Numbered from the stretch's first letter, positions 8,011-16,631 are shown. The stretch is DNA of 39,631 nt from Halococcus thailandensis JCM 13552 (GCF_000336715.1 NZ_AOMF01000145.1:79975-119605); one strand, 5' to 3'. A program made the numbers and translations. The notes: generated by a model from the sequence alone, not told the origin.

Positions 8011-11000
8011 ATGCATATCAAATCGCTCGTCCTAGAGAACTTCAAGAGTTTCGGCCGTCGAACGGAGATCCCGTTTTACGAGGATTTCACGACCGTGAGC
8101 GGGCCGAACGGCTCCGGGAAGTCGAACATCATCGACGCGATCCTGTTCTGTCTCGGGCTCGCCCGCACGCGCGGGATCCGCGCCAGAAAGCTCACCGACC
8201 TCATCTACAACCCCGGTCACGAGGAGGGTGGCGAGTCGACCGGCGGCGGCGTCCGGGAGGCGAGCGTCGAGGTGGTGCTCGACAACGCCGAGCGGACGCT
8301 CCCGCGCGCCGAGATCGAGAGCGCCGCCGGCACCGAGAACGTCGGCGACGTCGACGAGATCGTCATCAAGCGCCGGGTCAAACAGACCGAGGACAACTAC
8401 TACTCCTACTACTATCTCAACGAGCGCTCGGTCAACCTCTCGGATATTCAAGACTTGCTCGCGGGGGCGGGCGTCACGCCCGAGGGGTACAACGTCGTGA
8501 TGCAGGGCGACGTCACGGGGATCATCAACATGACCGCGGGCGAGCGCCGCGAGATCATCGACGAGATCGCCGGCGTGGCCGCCTTCGACGCGAAGAAGGA
8601 GGACGCCTTCGAGGAGCTCGAAGTCGTCGAGGAGCGCATCGACGAGGCCGAACTCCGCATCGGGGAGAAAGAAGAACGCCTCGAACAGTTGAACGACGAG
8701 CGCGAGACGGCGCTCGAATATCAGTCGCTGCGTGAGGAGAAGGAGGAGTACGAGACCTACCGCAAGGCCGCCGAACTGGAGGACAAACGCACGAGCCTCA
8801 CAGCGGCAGTCGAGAAGATCGACGAACTCGACGACGAACTCGACGAGCGCCAGCGCGAACTCAACGAGCGCCAAGGGAAGGTCTCGCGGCTCGAGAGCGA
8901 TCTCGACGAACTCAACGACGAGATCGAGCGCAAAGGGGAGGACGAGCAGCTCGCGATCAAGCGCGAGATCGAGGAGATCAAAGGCAAGAAGAGTCGGCTC
9001 GAAGATAAGATCGAGAGCACCGAGGAGCGCATCGACGAGGCGGAAAACGAGCGCCGGCAGGCGTTCGTCGAGCTCGACAAGAAACAGGAGACCGTCGACG
9101 ATCTCGACAGTGATGTTCGGAGCGTGAAAGTCGAGAAGTCCTCCATCGCTGCCGAGATCGAGGACAAAGAGGACGAACTGGCCGAGGTCGAGGCCGAGAT
9201 CGAGGAAAGCGACACGGAGTACGACGAGGTGAAGGACGATCTCGAAGAGCGACGGGAGGCGCTCGAAGCCGAAAAGAGCGCGAAAAACGAGAAACAGCGC
9301 GAGCAGGACAGGCTGCTGGACGCGGCCCGGCGGCGCTCGACCGAACAGAGCGAGAAAGAGAGCGATCTCGACGAGACTCGCGAGCGGATTCCCGAGATCG
9401 AGGCCGCGATCGGCGATCTGGAGGACGAGTTGGCGAAGGCCGAGCAGAACGAGACGAACATCGAGGACGTCGTTGCGGATCTCAAGGCCGACAAGCGCGA
9501 GCGGACCGAGGAGCTCGACGAGATCGAGGAGGAGCTCCGCGCCGCGAAGGACGAGTACGCGAGCCTCGAAGCGAAGACCGACGACAGCGGCTCCTCCTAT
9601 GGGCGAGCGGTCTCCACGATTTTGAACGCCGATCTCGACGGGGTGCACGGCACGATCGCGCAGTTGGGCGGCGTGGCGAGCGAGTACGCGACGGCGTGCG
9701 AGACGGCGGCGGGCGGCCGGCTCGCCCACGTCGTCGTCGGCGACGACGGGGTAGGCCAGCAGGCCATCGAGTATCTGAAATCCAGGAACGCGGGGCGGGC
9801 GACCTTCCTGCCGATGACGAAGATGCAGCGCCGGTCGGTGCCGAGCCGGCCGAACGAGGCGGGCGTCGTGGATTTCGCGTACAATCTCGTGGACTTCCCC
9901 GAGAAGTACGCGGGCGTCTTTTCGTACGTACTTGGGAGTACCTTGGTCGTCGAGGAGATGGAGACCGCCCGCGAGCTGATGGGTGACTACCGGCTCGTCA
10001 CTCTGGAGGGCGAACTCGTCGAGAAGAGCGGCGCGATGACCGGCGGCTCGCGGGGCGGCTCGCGCTACTCCTTCGAGTCGAGCGCAGGCCAGTTGGAGCG
10101 CGTCGCCGACCGAATCACCGAACTCGAAGAGAATCGGCGCGAGACGCAGGAGGACGTCCGAGAGATCGAGGAGCGCCTCGACGACGCGCGCGAGCGCCGA
10201 TCGGCGGCCGCCGAGCAGGTCCGCGACATCGAGAACGATATCGAGCAGAAGGAGCGCGAGCGCGAGGAGATCGACGAGCGCATCGACGAGCTCGAAGCGG
10301 ATATCGCGGAGATCGAAGAGGCCCGCGAGGAGGTCGACGCGGAGATGCAGCACCTCGAAACGGAGATCGACGAGCACGACGACGAGATCACGGCGATCGA
10401 GGACGATATCGCGGAACTTGAGGACGAACTCGCGGACTCGGCCATCCCGGAGCTGACGAACGAGGCCGACGCGATTCAGGACGATATCGACGAACTCGAC
10501 GATCGGCTGGACGAGCTCGACGGCGAGCTGAACGAACTCCAGCTCGAGAAGCAGTACGCCGAGGAGTCGATCGACGAGCTCCACGAGACGCTCGAAAGCG
10601 CTCAGAATCGGAAGGCCGAGGGCGAGGAGCGCATCGAGGAGCTCGAAGGGGAGATCGACGAACAGGAGGCGAAACTCGACGAGCGCGAGGCGGCCGTCGC
10701 CGATCTCGAGGACGAACTCGCCGATCTCAAGGACGAGCGGGTGGAGCTGAAGGAGGAGCTCGCCGACGCGAAGGAGTCACGCGACGAGCAGCGCGAGCGG
10801 GTGAACGAGACCGAAAGCGAACTGGAGAGCCGCCGCGAGCGCCGGGAGCGACTGGAGTGGGAGATCGACGAGCTCGAATCGGTCGTCGGCGAGTACGATC
10901 CCGACGAGATCCCCGATCACGACGAGGTCGAAAGCGAGATCTCGCGGTTAGAAGGGGAGATGGAGGAGCTGGAGCCGGTCAACATGCTCGCCATCGAGGA

Positions 11001-11583
11001 GTACGACACGGTCGAGGCGGATCTCGACGATCTCACCGACAAGCGGGCGACACTCGTCGACGAGCGCGACGGCATCGAGGAGCGCATCGACTCCTACGAG
11101 GCCCAGAAGCGGGAGACGTTCATGGACTCCTACGAGACGATCAACGACCAGTTCGAGACCATCTTCGAGCGACTCTCCGCGGGGTCGGGGACGCTCCATC
11201 TGGAGGACGAGGAAGACCCCTTCGACGGCGGGCTGACGATGAAGGCCCAGCCGGGCGACAAGCCGATCCAGCGGCTCGACGCGATGAGTGGGGGCGAGAA
11301 ATCGCTGACGGCGCTCGCGTTCATCTTCGCCATCCAGCGCCACAACCCCGCGCCGTTCTACGCGCTCGACGAGGTGGACGCCTTCCTCGATGCGGCCAAC
11401 GCCGAGCGAGTGGGTGAACTGGTCGACGAACTCGCCGCCGACGCGCAGTTCATCGTCGTCTCGCACCGCTCGGCGATGCTCGAACGCTCCGAGCGCGCGA
11501 TCGGCGTGACGATGCAGGGCGACAACGTCTCGGCGGTGACGGGGATCGACCTCGGCGCACAGGAGGTGCCCGCCGATGACTGA
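8011..11583 (+). CDS. smc: chromosome segregation protein SMC
   Basis: A 1190-residue ABC-type ATPase that forms the core of the condensin-like complex. The N-terminal head has Walker A GPNGSGKS at 31-38. A long antiparallel coiled coil rich in Glu, Asp and Arg heptads follows. The hinge lies at roughly 530-680 (starting near SYGRAVSTILNADLDGVHG, ending near SGAMTGGSRGG), followed by the return coil. The C-terminal head has the ABC signature MSGGEKSLTAL near 1092 and Walker B FYALDEVDAFLDAAN near 1117. The length is normal for archaeal and bacterial SMC. It overlaps scpA by 8 nt, so the kleisin is translationally coupled. No ScpB gene is seen here. Confidence 0.97.
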   Translation: MHIKSLVLENFKSFGRRTEIPFYEDFTTVSGPNGSGKSNIIDAILFCLGLARTRGIRARKLTDLIYNPGHEEGGESTGGGVREASVEVVLDNAERTLPRAEIESAAGTENVGDVDEIVIKRRVKQTEDNYYSYYYLNERSVNLSDIQDLLAGAGVTPEGYNVVMQGDVTGIINMTAGERREIIDEIAGVAAFDAKKEDAFEELEVVEERIDEAELRIGEKEERLEQLNDERETALEYQSLREEKEEYETYRKAAELEDKRTSLTAAVEKIDELDDELDERQRELNERQGKVSRLESDLDELNDEIERKGEDEQLAIKREIEEIKGKKSRLEDKIESTEERIDEAENERRQAFVELDKKQETVDDLDSDVRSVKVEKSSIAAEIEDKEDELAEVEAEIEESDTEYDEVKDDLEERREALEAEKSAKNEKQREQDRLLDAARRRSTEQSEKESDLDETRERIPEIEAAIGDLEDELAKAEQNETNIEDVVADLKADKRERTEELDEIEEELRAAKDEYASLEAKTDDSGSSYGRAVSTILNADLDGVHGTIAQLGGVASEYATACETAAGGRLAHVVVGDDGVGQQAIEYLKSRNAGRATFLPMTKMQRRSVPSRPNEAGVVDFAYNLVDFPEKYAGVFSYVLGSTLVVEEMETARELMGDYRLVTLEGELVEKSGAMTGGSRGGSRYSFESSAGQLERVADRITELEENRRETQEDVREIEERLDDARERRSAAAEQVRDIENDIEQKEREREEIDERIDELEADIAEIEEAREEVDAEMQHLETEIDEHDDEITAIEDDIAELEDELADSAIPELTNEADAIQDDIDELDDRLDELDGELNELQLEKQYAEESIDELHETLESAQNRKAEGEERIEELEGEIDEQEAKLDEREAAVADLEDELADLKDERVELKEELADAKESRDEQRERVNETESELESRRERRERLEWEIDELESVVGEYDPDEIPDHDEVESEISRLEGEMEELEPVNMLAIEEYDTVEADLDDLTDKRATLVDERDGIEERIDSYEAQKRETFMDSYETINDQFETIFERLSAGSGTLHLEDEEDPFDGGLTMKAQPGDKPIQRLDAMSGGEKSLTALAFIFAIQRHNPAPFYALDEVDAFLDAANAERVGELVDELAADAQFIVVSHRSAMLERSERAIGVTMQGDNVSAVTGIDLGAQEVPADD

Positions 11584-12400
11584 GGCATCGGGTGGAGCAG
11601 CGGACAACGGGGAGGACGACGAGGTCGAGCCGGTCGAACTACTCGTGAGGCTCGCCGAGGAGGGCGAGATCGAGCCGTGGGACATCGATGTCGTCGACGT
11701 GACCGACGCCTTCCTCGAACGGCTCGACGCAGCGGATCTTCGCACCTCGGGTCGGGCACTGTTCTACGCGAGCGTGCTTCTCCGGATGAAGAGCGAGGCG
11801 CTGCTCGAACCGGACGAGGAGGACGAACCCGACCCCGAGCCGTGGGAGGACGGGTGGGCGGAGGAGCCGCCCGACGAGTTCGGACCGGACCCGGTGGCGG
11901 CGCTCGAAGACGAGATGGATCGCCGGCTCGATCGGAAGGGCGCACGCGGCACGCCGGAGACGCTCGACGAGCTCGTGCGCGAACTCCGGGAGGCCGAACG
12001 CGACTCGTGGTGGAAGGAGTCCAGGACCTACGACACGAGCGGCTCGCCGAAAGGGTTTCAACGAGGAACGCAGACCCTCGACTACCGGTCGGGTGACGAT
12101 CTGCGCGTCGATGACGAACCGACCGAGGCCGACGTGACGGGGACTGCTCACGGCGAAGACATCGAGGCCATCATCGCGGACGTCCAGCGCGTCCTCCGCA
12201 AGCAGTACGACGCCGGGCGCGATGAGGTACTCTACGCCGAGATCGACACGGCGGGCGGCTCGCGCGTCGAGACCTTCCTGGCCGTGCTCTTCCTCTCACA
12301 CCGTGGCCACGTCCGCCTCCAGCAGGACGAACTGTTCGGCGATCTCTGGGTGCAGAACCCGAACACGGAGTCGGCCTCGACCGAGGCGATCGCCGACTGA
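11576..12400 (+). CDS. scpA: segregation and condensation protein A (kleisin)
   Basis: A 274-residue kleisin that bridges the heads of the SMC dimer. The N-terminal region EPVELLVRLAEEGEIEPWDIDVVDVTDAFLERL is split by no gap and is typical of ScpA. It is followed by RTSGRALFYASVLLRMKSEALL. The central part (about 80-200) is acidic and linker-like. The C-terminal winged helix is recognisable in VETFLAVLFLSHRGHVRLQQDELFGD. The ATG lies inside the smc stop region (ATGACTGA, 11576-11583), giving translational coupling. It is the last gene of the operon started at 7732. Confidence 0.93.
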   Translation: MTEASGGAADNGEDDEVEPVELLVRLAEEGEIEPWDIDVVDVTDAFLERLDAADLRTSGRALFYASVLLRMKSEALLEPDEEDEPDPEPWEDGWAEEPPDEFGPDPVAALEDEMDRRLDRKGARGTPETLDELVRELREAERDSWWKESRTYDTSGSPKGFQRGTQTLDYRSGDDLRVDDEPTEADVTGTAHGEDIEAIIADVQRVLRKQYDAGRDEVLYAEIDTAGGSRVETFLAVLFLSHRGHVRLQQDELFGDLWVQNPNTESASTEAIAD

Positions 12401-12409
12401 GATCGGTAT

Positions 12410-12434
12410 ATGCTACCGCGGTTCGGAGTAGCAT
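12410..12434. repeat. inverted repeat before methyltransferase gene
   Basis: ATGCTAC (12410-12416) and GTAGCAT (12428-12434) are perfect inverted copies separated by 11 nt. The right arm runs into the TATTA-like box (12433-12438) that lies 27 nt before the ATG at 12462. It could be a repressor operator, or the hairpin ending the smc-scpA transcript. Confidence 0.5.
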
Positions 12435-12461
12435 TATTGCGCTCGGAACGAACGAAAGGAC

Positions 12462-13178
12462 ATGTCCGATCCGTTCGGCCGTGCGGTCCGCGACTTCCAT
12501 CATGGCGAACAGGACAGTCCTCTTATTCAGCGCGATGGCGGGTGGGCACGCGAACACCCGATCGAGACGTTCTACTTCGGCGAGTTCGACCCCGACAGCG
12601 ACCGCGGTGAGTTCCTGACGTCCTGGCTCGATGGCCCGCTGCTCGATATGGGTGCAGGCGCGGGACGCGACACGCTCTACTTCCAGGATCAGTTCGAGAC
12701 GGTCGCCATCGAGGTGAGCGATCATCTCGTCGAGACGATGCGCGAGCGCGGCGTCCAGGACGCCCGCCACGTCGACATGTTCGCACTCCGCGAGTCGTTC
12801 GAGCGCGATCGGTTTCGGTCGGCGTTCGCGTGGGGGACACAGGTCGAACTCGCGGCCTCGATGCGGGGACTCCGGGAGTTCCTCGACGATCTCGCCTTCG
12901 TCACCGCTCCGGATGGAACGGCGACGCTCGACTGTCACGACCCGGAGCGGATCGTGGCGGACGAGATGCTCGGCTATCGGGCCGACCCGACGCCCGGACT
13001 CGCCCACCGCGTGATGCAGTTCGAATACGAGGGCGACGTCGGCGCGACGCTCCTGTTTCGACTGTTCGGCCCCGATCGACTGCGCGAGGCCGCAGCGGAG
13101 ACCGGTTGGGAAGTCGTTGCCCACAGCTACGACTCCACGGAGTCGGCCCACTATCAGGCGACGCTGACGAAGGCGTAA
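12462..13178 (+). CDS. class I SAM-dependent methyltransferase, substrate unknown
   Basis: A 238-residue Rossmann-fold methyltransferase. Motif I is LLDMGAGAGRD at 60-70, and the acidic residue after strand 2 is in VAIEVSDHLVETM. The region FAWGTQVELAASMRGLREFL matches the post-motif position of the family, and GTATLDCHDP resembles motif III. The N-terminal FGRAVRDFHHGEQDSPLIQRDG may contact substrate. No signal peptide or membrane segment is seen. The substrate cannot be named. The ATG at 12462 sits 27 nt after a TTATT element within an inverted repeat, so it is likely leaderless and possibly regulated. Confidence 0.85.
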   Translation: MSDPFGRAVRDFHHGEQDSPLIQRDGGWAREHPIETFYFGEFDPDSDRGEFLTSWLDGPLLDMGAGAGRDTLYFQDQFETVAIEVSDHLVETMRERGVQDARHVDMFALRESFERDRFRSAFAWGTQVELAASMRGLREFLDDLAFVTAPDGTATLDCHDPERIVADEMLGYRADPTPGLAHRVMQFEYEGDVGATLLFRLFGPDRLREAAAETGWEVVAHSYDSTESAHYQATLTKA

Positions 13179-13232
13179 CTCCGGACCGCCGTGCGACGGT
13201 TCGTCGATGGCGGCCGCTTTCGCCGAAAGATT

Positions 13233-13258
13233 GATACCATGTCGTGGTGTATGGTATC
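13233..13258. repeat. perfect 8-bp inverted repeat (operator-like)
   Basis: GATACCAT (13233-13240) and ATGGTATC (13251-13258) are perfect inverted copies with a 10-nt spacer. The right arm ends 7 nt before the ATG of the small frame at 13266. The position covers the expected TATA and transcription start region of that gene, as a repressor site would. Confidence 0.55.
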
Positions 13259-13265
13259 TCGTATC

Positions 13266-13373
13266 ATGACCCCGGAACGCATCAAGGAGCGGTTGAAAGA
13301 GACCGAAGGTCGAGTCGACGTCGAGGCGTTCGTCAGCGCGCTCGAATACGTCCGCGACGACGGGCGACGGTGA
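13266..13373 (+). CDS. possible 35-residue protein
   Basis: The frame starts MTPERIKERLKETEGRVDVE and ends EYVRDDGRR. It has 35 residues, is charged and mostly helical in prediction by eye. Codon third positions are mostly G or C, as in real genes here, whereas the upstream extension to 13191 or 13239 lacks halophile-like codons. I recognise no family. A perfect inverted repeat lies directly upstream, and a T5 run follows at about 13459. It may instead be a remnant of a longer gene. Confidence 0.4.
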   Translation: MTPERIKERLKETEGRVDVEAFVSALEYVRDDGRR

Positions 13374-13483
13374 GACGATAGCCCGCGGCGTCCACGCGCG
13401 AGAGGTACGCGGGTCAGTATCGGTTCGGCGGATGCGAAGAGCCGTGCGCAAGAATAGTGTTTTTCGACCGTTTCGTTCGCGGC

Positions 13484-14062
13484 TCAGACGTCGTCGGTCT
13501 CGCGATCCTCGTGTTCGCCCTCCTCGATCTCCTCGACGACCTTGTCACAGAAGGCGTCGAGATCGTCGGGGTTGCGGCTGGTGACGAGCCCCTCGTCGAC
13601 GACGACCGCCTCGTCAACCCAGTCACCGCCCGCGTTGCGGATGTCGGTCTCCAGGCTGTGATAGGAGGTCAGCTGCCGACCGTCGACGACGTCGGCCTCG
13701 ACGAGCGTCCACGGACCGTGACAGATGACACAGAGCGGTTTCTCGGTCGCGAAGAAGTCGTGGACGAACTCCACCGCGTCGTCGTCGGCGCGGAGAATAT
13801 CGGCACCGACGGTCCCGCCGGGAACGACGAATCCGTCGTACTCCTCGACACTGGCGTCGGCGAACGTTTTCTCGACCTCGTAACTCCCGGCCGAATCGAG
13901 ATCGTTGTTTACCGTTTCGACCTCGCCGGTCTCGACGCCGATGACCTCGACGCTGGCCCCGGCCTCGGTCACGGCGTCGCGTGGCTCGGTGAATTCGGCT
14001 TCCTCGGAACCGCGCGGTGCGAGAACGATGCCGACCGTCTTGCCGTCGAGTTGATCGCTCAT
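13484..14062 (-). CDS. DJ-1/PfpI family protein
   Basis: A 192-residue member of the DJ-1/PfpI glutamine-amidotransferase-like fold. The nucleophile elbow LCVICHGPW places Cys114 followed by His115, and the conserved N-terminal acidic residue lies in RGSEEAEF (Glu20/21). The family includes intracellular cysteine proteases and enzymes described as glyoxalases or protein deglycases; which activity applies here cannot be seen. It is soluble and has no signal peptide. A paralogue-type start MSDQLDGKTVGIVLAP is typical. It is the last gene on a minus-strand run, separated from mtnP by 59 nt. Confidence 0.9.
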   Translation of the reverse strand: MSDQLDGKTVGIVLAPRGSEEAEFTEPRDAVTEAGASVEVIGVETGEVETVNNDLDSAGSYEVEKTFADASVEEYDGFVVPGGTVGADILRADDDAVEFVHDFFATEKPLCVICHGPWTLVEADVVDGRQLTSYHSLETDIRNAGGDWVDEAVVVDEGLVTSRNPDDLDAFCDKVVEEIEEGEHEDRETDDV

Positions 14063-14121
14063 GGGACGCTCGGAACGCGGAGAGCGATCGCGGTAAGTCG
14101 ATGGCTTGCTCTCGCAACGAC

Positions 14122-15000
14122 TCAGTCGAGATAGTCGCCGGCGAGCAGCGCGAGGCGCTCGCGGGTCTCGTCGGGGATCGCCTCGGGTGCGGTGTTGATC
14201 GTCCCGTCGAGCGCGTGCGCGCAGTCACAGTCGCGCTCGTCGGGCATCGTCTCGATGGCACGCCGGATCGTCGCGTTGATGCGCTCCTCGTTCGCGGCGG
14301 CGTTATCGAGCACCTCCTGGAGACTTACCTCGCTGTCTTCCTTCCAGACGTCGTAGTCGGTGACGCCGGCGACGGTCGCGTAGCAGAGTTCGGCCTCGCG
14401 GGCGAGTTTCGCCTCCGGCACGGCGGTCATCCCGACGATATCCCAGCCCTGCGCGCGGTAGAACTCGCTCTCCGCTCGGGTGGAGTACTGTGGGCCCTCG
14501 ATGCAGACGTAGGTGCCGCCCTCCTCGACACCCGCTTCTGCCTCGCTATCCGCTGCCGCCTCGTCGTCGACCGTCTCGGCCGCGGCGGCGAGATGGCTGG
14601 TCATATGGGGGCAGTACGGCTCGGCGAAGCCCATGTGGACGACCATCCCGTCACCGAAGAACGAGGTCGTCCGGTGGCGCGTCCGGTCGAACAGCTGGTC
14701 GGGGACGACGAGCGTCTGCGGCGGGAGTTCTTCGCGCAGGCTCCCGACCGCGTTGGTCGCGAGAACCCGATCGACGCCGAGTTCCTTCAGCGCGTAGATG
14801 TTCGCCCGGTAGGGCACTTCGGTCGGCGAGAGCTCGTGATCCGGCCCGTGTCGCGGGAGGAAGGCGATCTCCCGGCCATCGAGTTCGCCGACCGTGACGG
14901 AGCCGCTCGGCGCGCCGAACGGCGTCTCGACGCTCTCCTCGTGGCCCGTGTCGAGATCGAGCGCCTCGTAGATGCCGCTGCCGCCGATGAGACCGATCAT
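14122..15000 (-). CDS. mtnP: S-methyl-5'-thioadenosine phosphorylase
   Basis: A 292-residue purine nucleoside phosphorylase-fold enzyme. It opens with MIGLIGGSGIYEALDL and contains FLPRHGPDHELSPTEVPYRAN, ATNAVGSL and IEGPQYSTRAE, all typical of MTAP. TDYDVW carries Asp215 and Asp217. These correspond to the adenine-recognising aspartates of human MTAP, so 6-amino purine specificity (MTA to adenine plus methylthioribose-1-phosphate) is likely. An acidic, Ala-rich insertion lies at about 138-160. The real start is the ATG at 15000: the frame is open to 15225, but that part is antiparallel noise over the upstream gene. The start overlaps the upstream phosphoribosyltransferase stop by 4 nt (ATGA), so translation is coupled. 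Confidence 0.92.
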   Translation of the reverse strand: MIGLIGGSGIYEALDLDTGHEESVETPFGAPSGSVTVGELDGREIAFLPRHGPDHELSPTEVPYRANIYALKELGVDRVLATNAVGSLREELPPQTLVVPDQLFDRTRHRTTSFFGDGMVVHMGFAEPYCPHMTSHLAAAAETVDDEAAADSEAEAGVEEGGTYVCIEGPQYSTRAESEFYRAQGWDIVGMTAVPEAKLAREAELCYATVAGVTDYDVWKEDSEVSLQEVLDNAAANEERINATIRRAIETMPDERDCDCAHALDGTINTAPEAIPDETRERLALLAGDYLD

Positions 15001-15686
15001 GGTTCCTCCAGCAGCGTCCAGCCTTCGCCCTCGCGCGCGACGAGTTCCCGGCGTTCCATCTCCGCGAGCACCTCGTCCATCCGATCGGGCTGAGCGATCT
15101 CCATCTCGATGCGGTCGATACCGTGGTGTTCGGCGAGCAGATGGCGGATCTCCTCCATCCCCATCGCCGTGTCGGGTTCCAGGACGCCGCTCACGAGATC
15201 GGTCATGTCCTCGATGAAGTTCCACGGGTAGATCACCCAGGTCCAGCTGTCGAGATACTCGCCGACGTAATCGGGTTCGAACTCGCTCGATCCGAGCAGT
15301 TGGACGGTCGCAGTGCGGACGTCGTTCGGATCGCGGTCGGTGACGTACTCGTGGGCGCGCTCGATGCTCCCGCCGGTGTCGGCGATGTCGTCGATGATGA
15401 GGACGTCCTTGTCCTCGACGCTGCCCTCGGGCATCGGATAGCGGATCTCCGGCTCGCCGGTTTTGGCGGCGGTTCCAACGTAATGCTCCATCTTCAGGCT
15501 CGTGAGATCGTCGAGCCCGAGGAAATCACAGAGACAGCGCCCGGCGAACCAGCCGCCGCGCGCGAGCGCGACGACGACCTCCGGCTCGAACTCGGTGCGT
15601 CTGACCTGATCGGCGACCGACCGACAGCGGCCGTAGATGTACTCCCAGTTGGTGACGGTGCAGGTGAAATCGTCGCGCTCGGTCAT
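14997..15686 (-). CDS. purine-type phosphoribosyltransferase with C-terminal wHTH-like tail
   Basis: A 229-residue type I phosphoribosyltransferase. The PRPP loop VLIIDDIADTGGS is at 95-107, and the N-terminal VVALARGGWFAGRCL gives the PPi-loop position. The core resembles the Gpt/HPRT-like group that transfers ribose-phosphate to a 6-oxopurine. Beyond about residue 165 a segment (GMEEIRHLLAEHH ... VLAEMERRELVAREGEGW) looks like a small winged-helix or helical domain not needed for catalysis. It is coupled to mtnP, so it probably recovers the purine base released by MTA cleavage, perhaps after deamination. The exact base is inferred, not seen. Confidence 0.88.
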   Translation of the reverse strand: MTERDDFTCTVTNWEYIYGRCRSVADQVRRTEFEPEVVVALARGGWFAGRCLCDFLGLDDLTSLKMEHYVGTAAKTGEPEIRYPMPEGSVEDKDVLIIDDIADTGGSIERAHEYVTDRDPNDVRTATVQLLGSSEFEPDYVGEYLDSWTWVIYPWNFIEDMTDLVSGVLEPDTAMGMEEIRHLLAEHHGIDRIEMEIAQPDRMDEVLAEMERRELVAREGEGWTLLEEP

Positions 15687-15780
15687 GGCTCAGTTGAGTG
15701 GGACGGCGGCACGCGTTAAGTCGTTGTGTCTCTCCGATCGGCGGCGTAGTGATCAGTGAGAACGAGGAGTTATTTTCCGA

Positions 15781-16536
15781 TCAGCGACCGGCCATGATGC
15801 CGCCGTCGACCGAGAGCGGCATACCGGTGACGTACGAGGCGTCGTCCGAACAGAGCCAGACGGCCGCGTTGGCCATCTCCTCGGGATCGCCGAGCCGCCG
15901 CATCGGAACGTTCGATTTGAGTTTCTCGCGCATCTCGTCGGGCATCTGGCTGTAGCCGGGCGTGTCGACCGGCCCGGGACAGACGGCGTTGATGCGGATG
16001 CCGTCCTCGGCGTATTCGAGCGCCGCGGTCCGTGTGAGGCCGACGACGCCGTGTTTGCCGGCCGAATAGGGTGCGACGTTGCGCTGGCCCTTCAGCCCCG
16101 CGCCGGAGGAGGTGTTGACGATCGCACCGCCGCCCTGTTCGAGCATCGCGTCGATCTCGTGGCGCATGCACCGCCACGTGGATTTGAGCGTGATGTCGAG
16201 CTCCTTGTCCCAGTCGTCCTCGGAGACTTCCGCCGTCGGCACCATCTCGCCCGCGGCACCAGCGGCGTTGTTGTGGGCGACGTCGAGGCCGCCGTAGCTG
16301 TCGACCGCTTCCTCGACCATCGCGGTGATGTCCGACTGGCTGGTGATGTCGACGGTGAGGAACAGCGCCTCGCCGCCGTCGTCCTCGATCAGTTCGACGG
16401 TTTCCCGGCCGGCATCCTCGTCGATGTCCGTGACGATGACGTTCGCTCCTTCCTCGGCGAACCGCAGCGCCGACGCACGGCCGATGCCCGCGCCGGCACC
16501 CGTAACGGCTACCGTTTTGTCGTTGAGTCCGTTCAT
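15781..16536 (-). CDS. short-chain dehydrogenase/reductase (SDR)
   Basis: A 251-residue classical SDR with the NAD(P)-binding TGAGAGIGRA at 12-21. Asp37 in VTDIDE suggests NAD preference. The HNNAAG motif follows near 88-93, with Ser144 and the YSAGK motif (Tyr157, Lys161). The C-terminal GMPLSVDGGIMAGR matches the 3-oxoacyl-ACP reductase/glucose-dehydrogenase-like group, but the substrate is unknown. It is soluble. An AATATT TATA-like element is overlapped by the inverted repeat at 16585-16600, so repression by a TetR-like protein is plausible. It is divergent from ppsA. Confidence 0.9.
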   Translation of the reverse strand: MNGLNDKTVAVTGAGAGIGRASALRFAEEGANVIVTDIDEDAGRETVELIEDDGGEALFLTVDITSQSDITAMVEEAVDSYGGLDVAHNNAAGAAGEMVPTAEVSEDDWDKELDITLKSTWRCMRHEIDAMLEQGGGAIVNTSSGAGLKGQRNVAPYSAGKHGVVGLTRTAALEYAEDGIRINAVCPGPVDTPGYSQMPDEMREKLKSNVPMRRLGDPEEMANAAVWLCSDDASYVTGMPLSVDGGIMAGR

Positions 16537-16584
16537 AGTGGTTTTCCGTTCGTCGCGGGGCGAGACACTTGCCCCGTGCGAACA

Positions 16585-16600
16585 CTGAATATTTGTTCAG
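16585..16600. promoter_or_regulatory. inverted repeat over the SDR promoter
   Basis: CTGAA (16585-16589) and TTCAG (16596-16600) flank TATTTG, giving TGAATATTTGTTCA. The AT-rich centre is the best TATA candidate for the SDR gene. TGAA-n6-TTCA shapes are common for TetR-family operators. The regulator is not in the window. Confidence 0.5.
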
Positions 16601-16631
16601 CTCGACGGATAACCGTTTCGCTCCGAGCAGC

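Noticed and set aside
8032-10584. 850-codon open frame opposite smc
   Set aside because: It mirrors the repetitive Glu/Asp/Arg coiled-coil codons and yields a Leu/Val-rich nonsense product with no domain.
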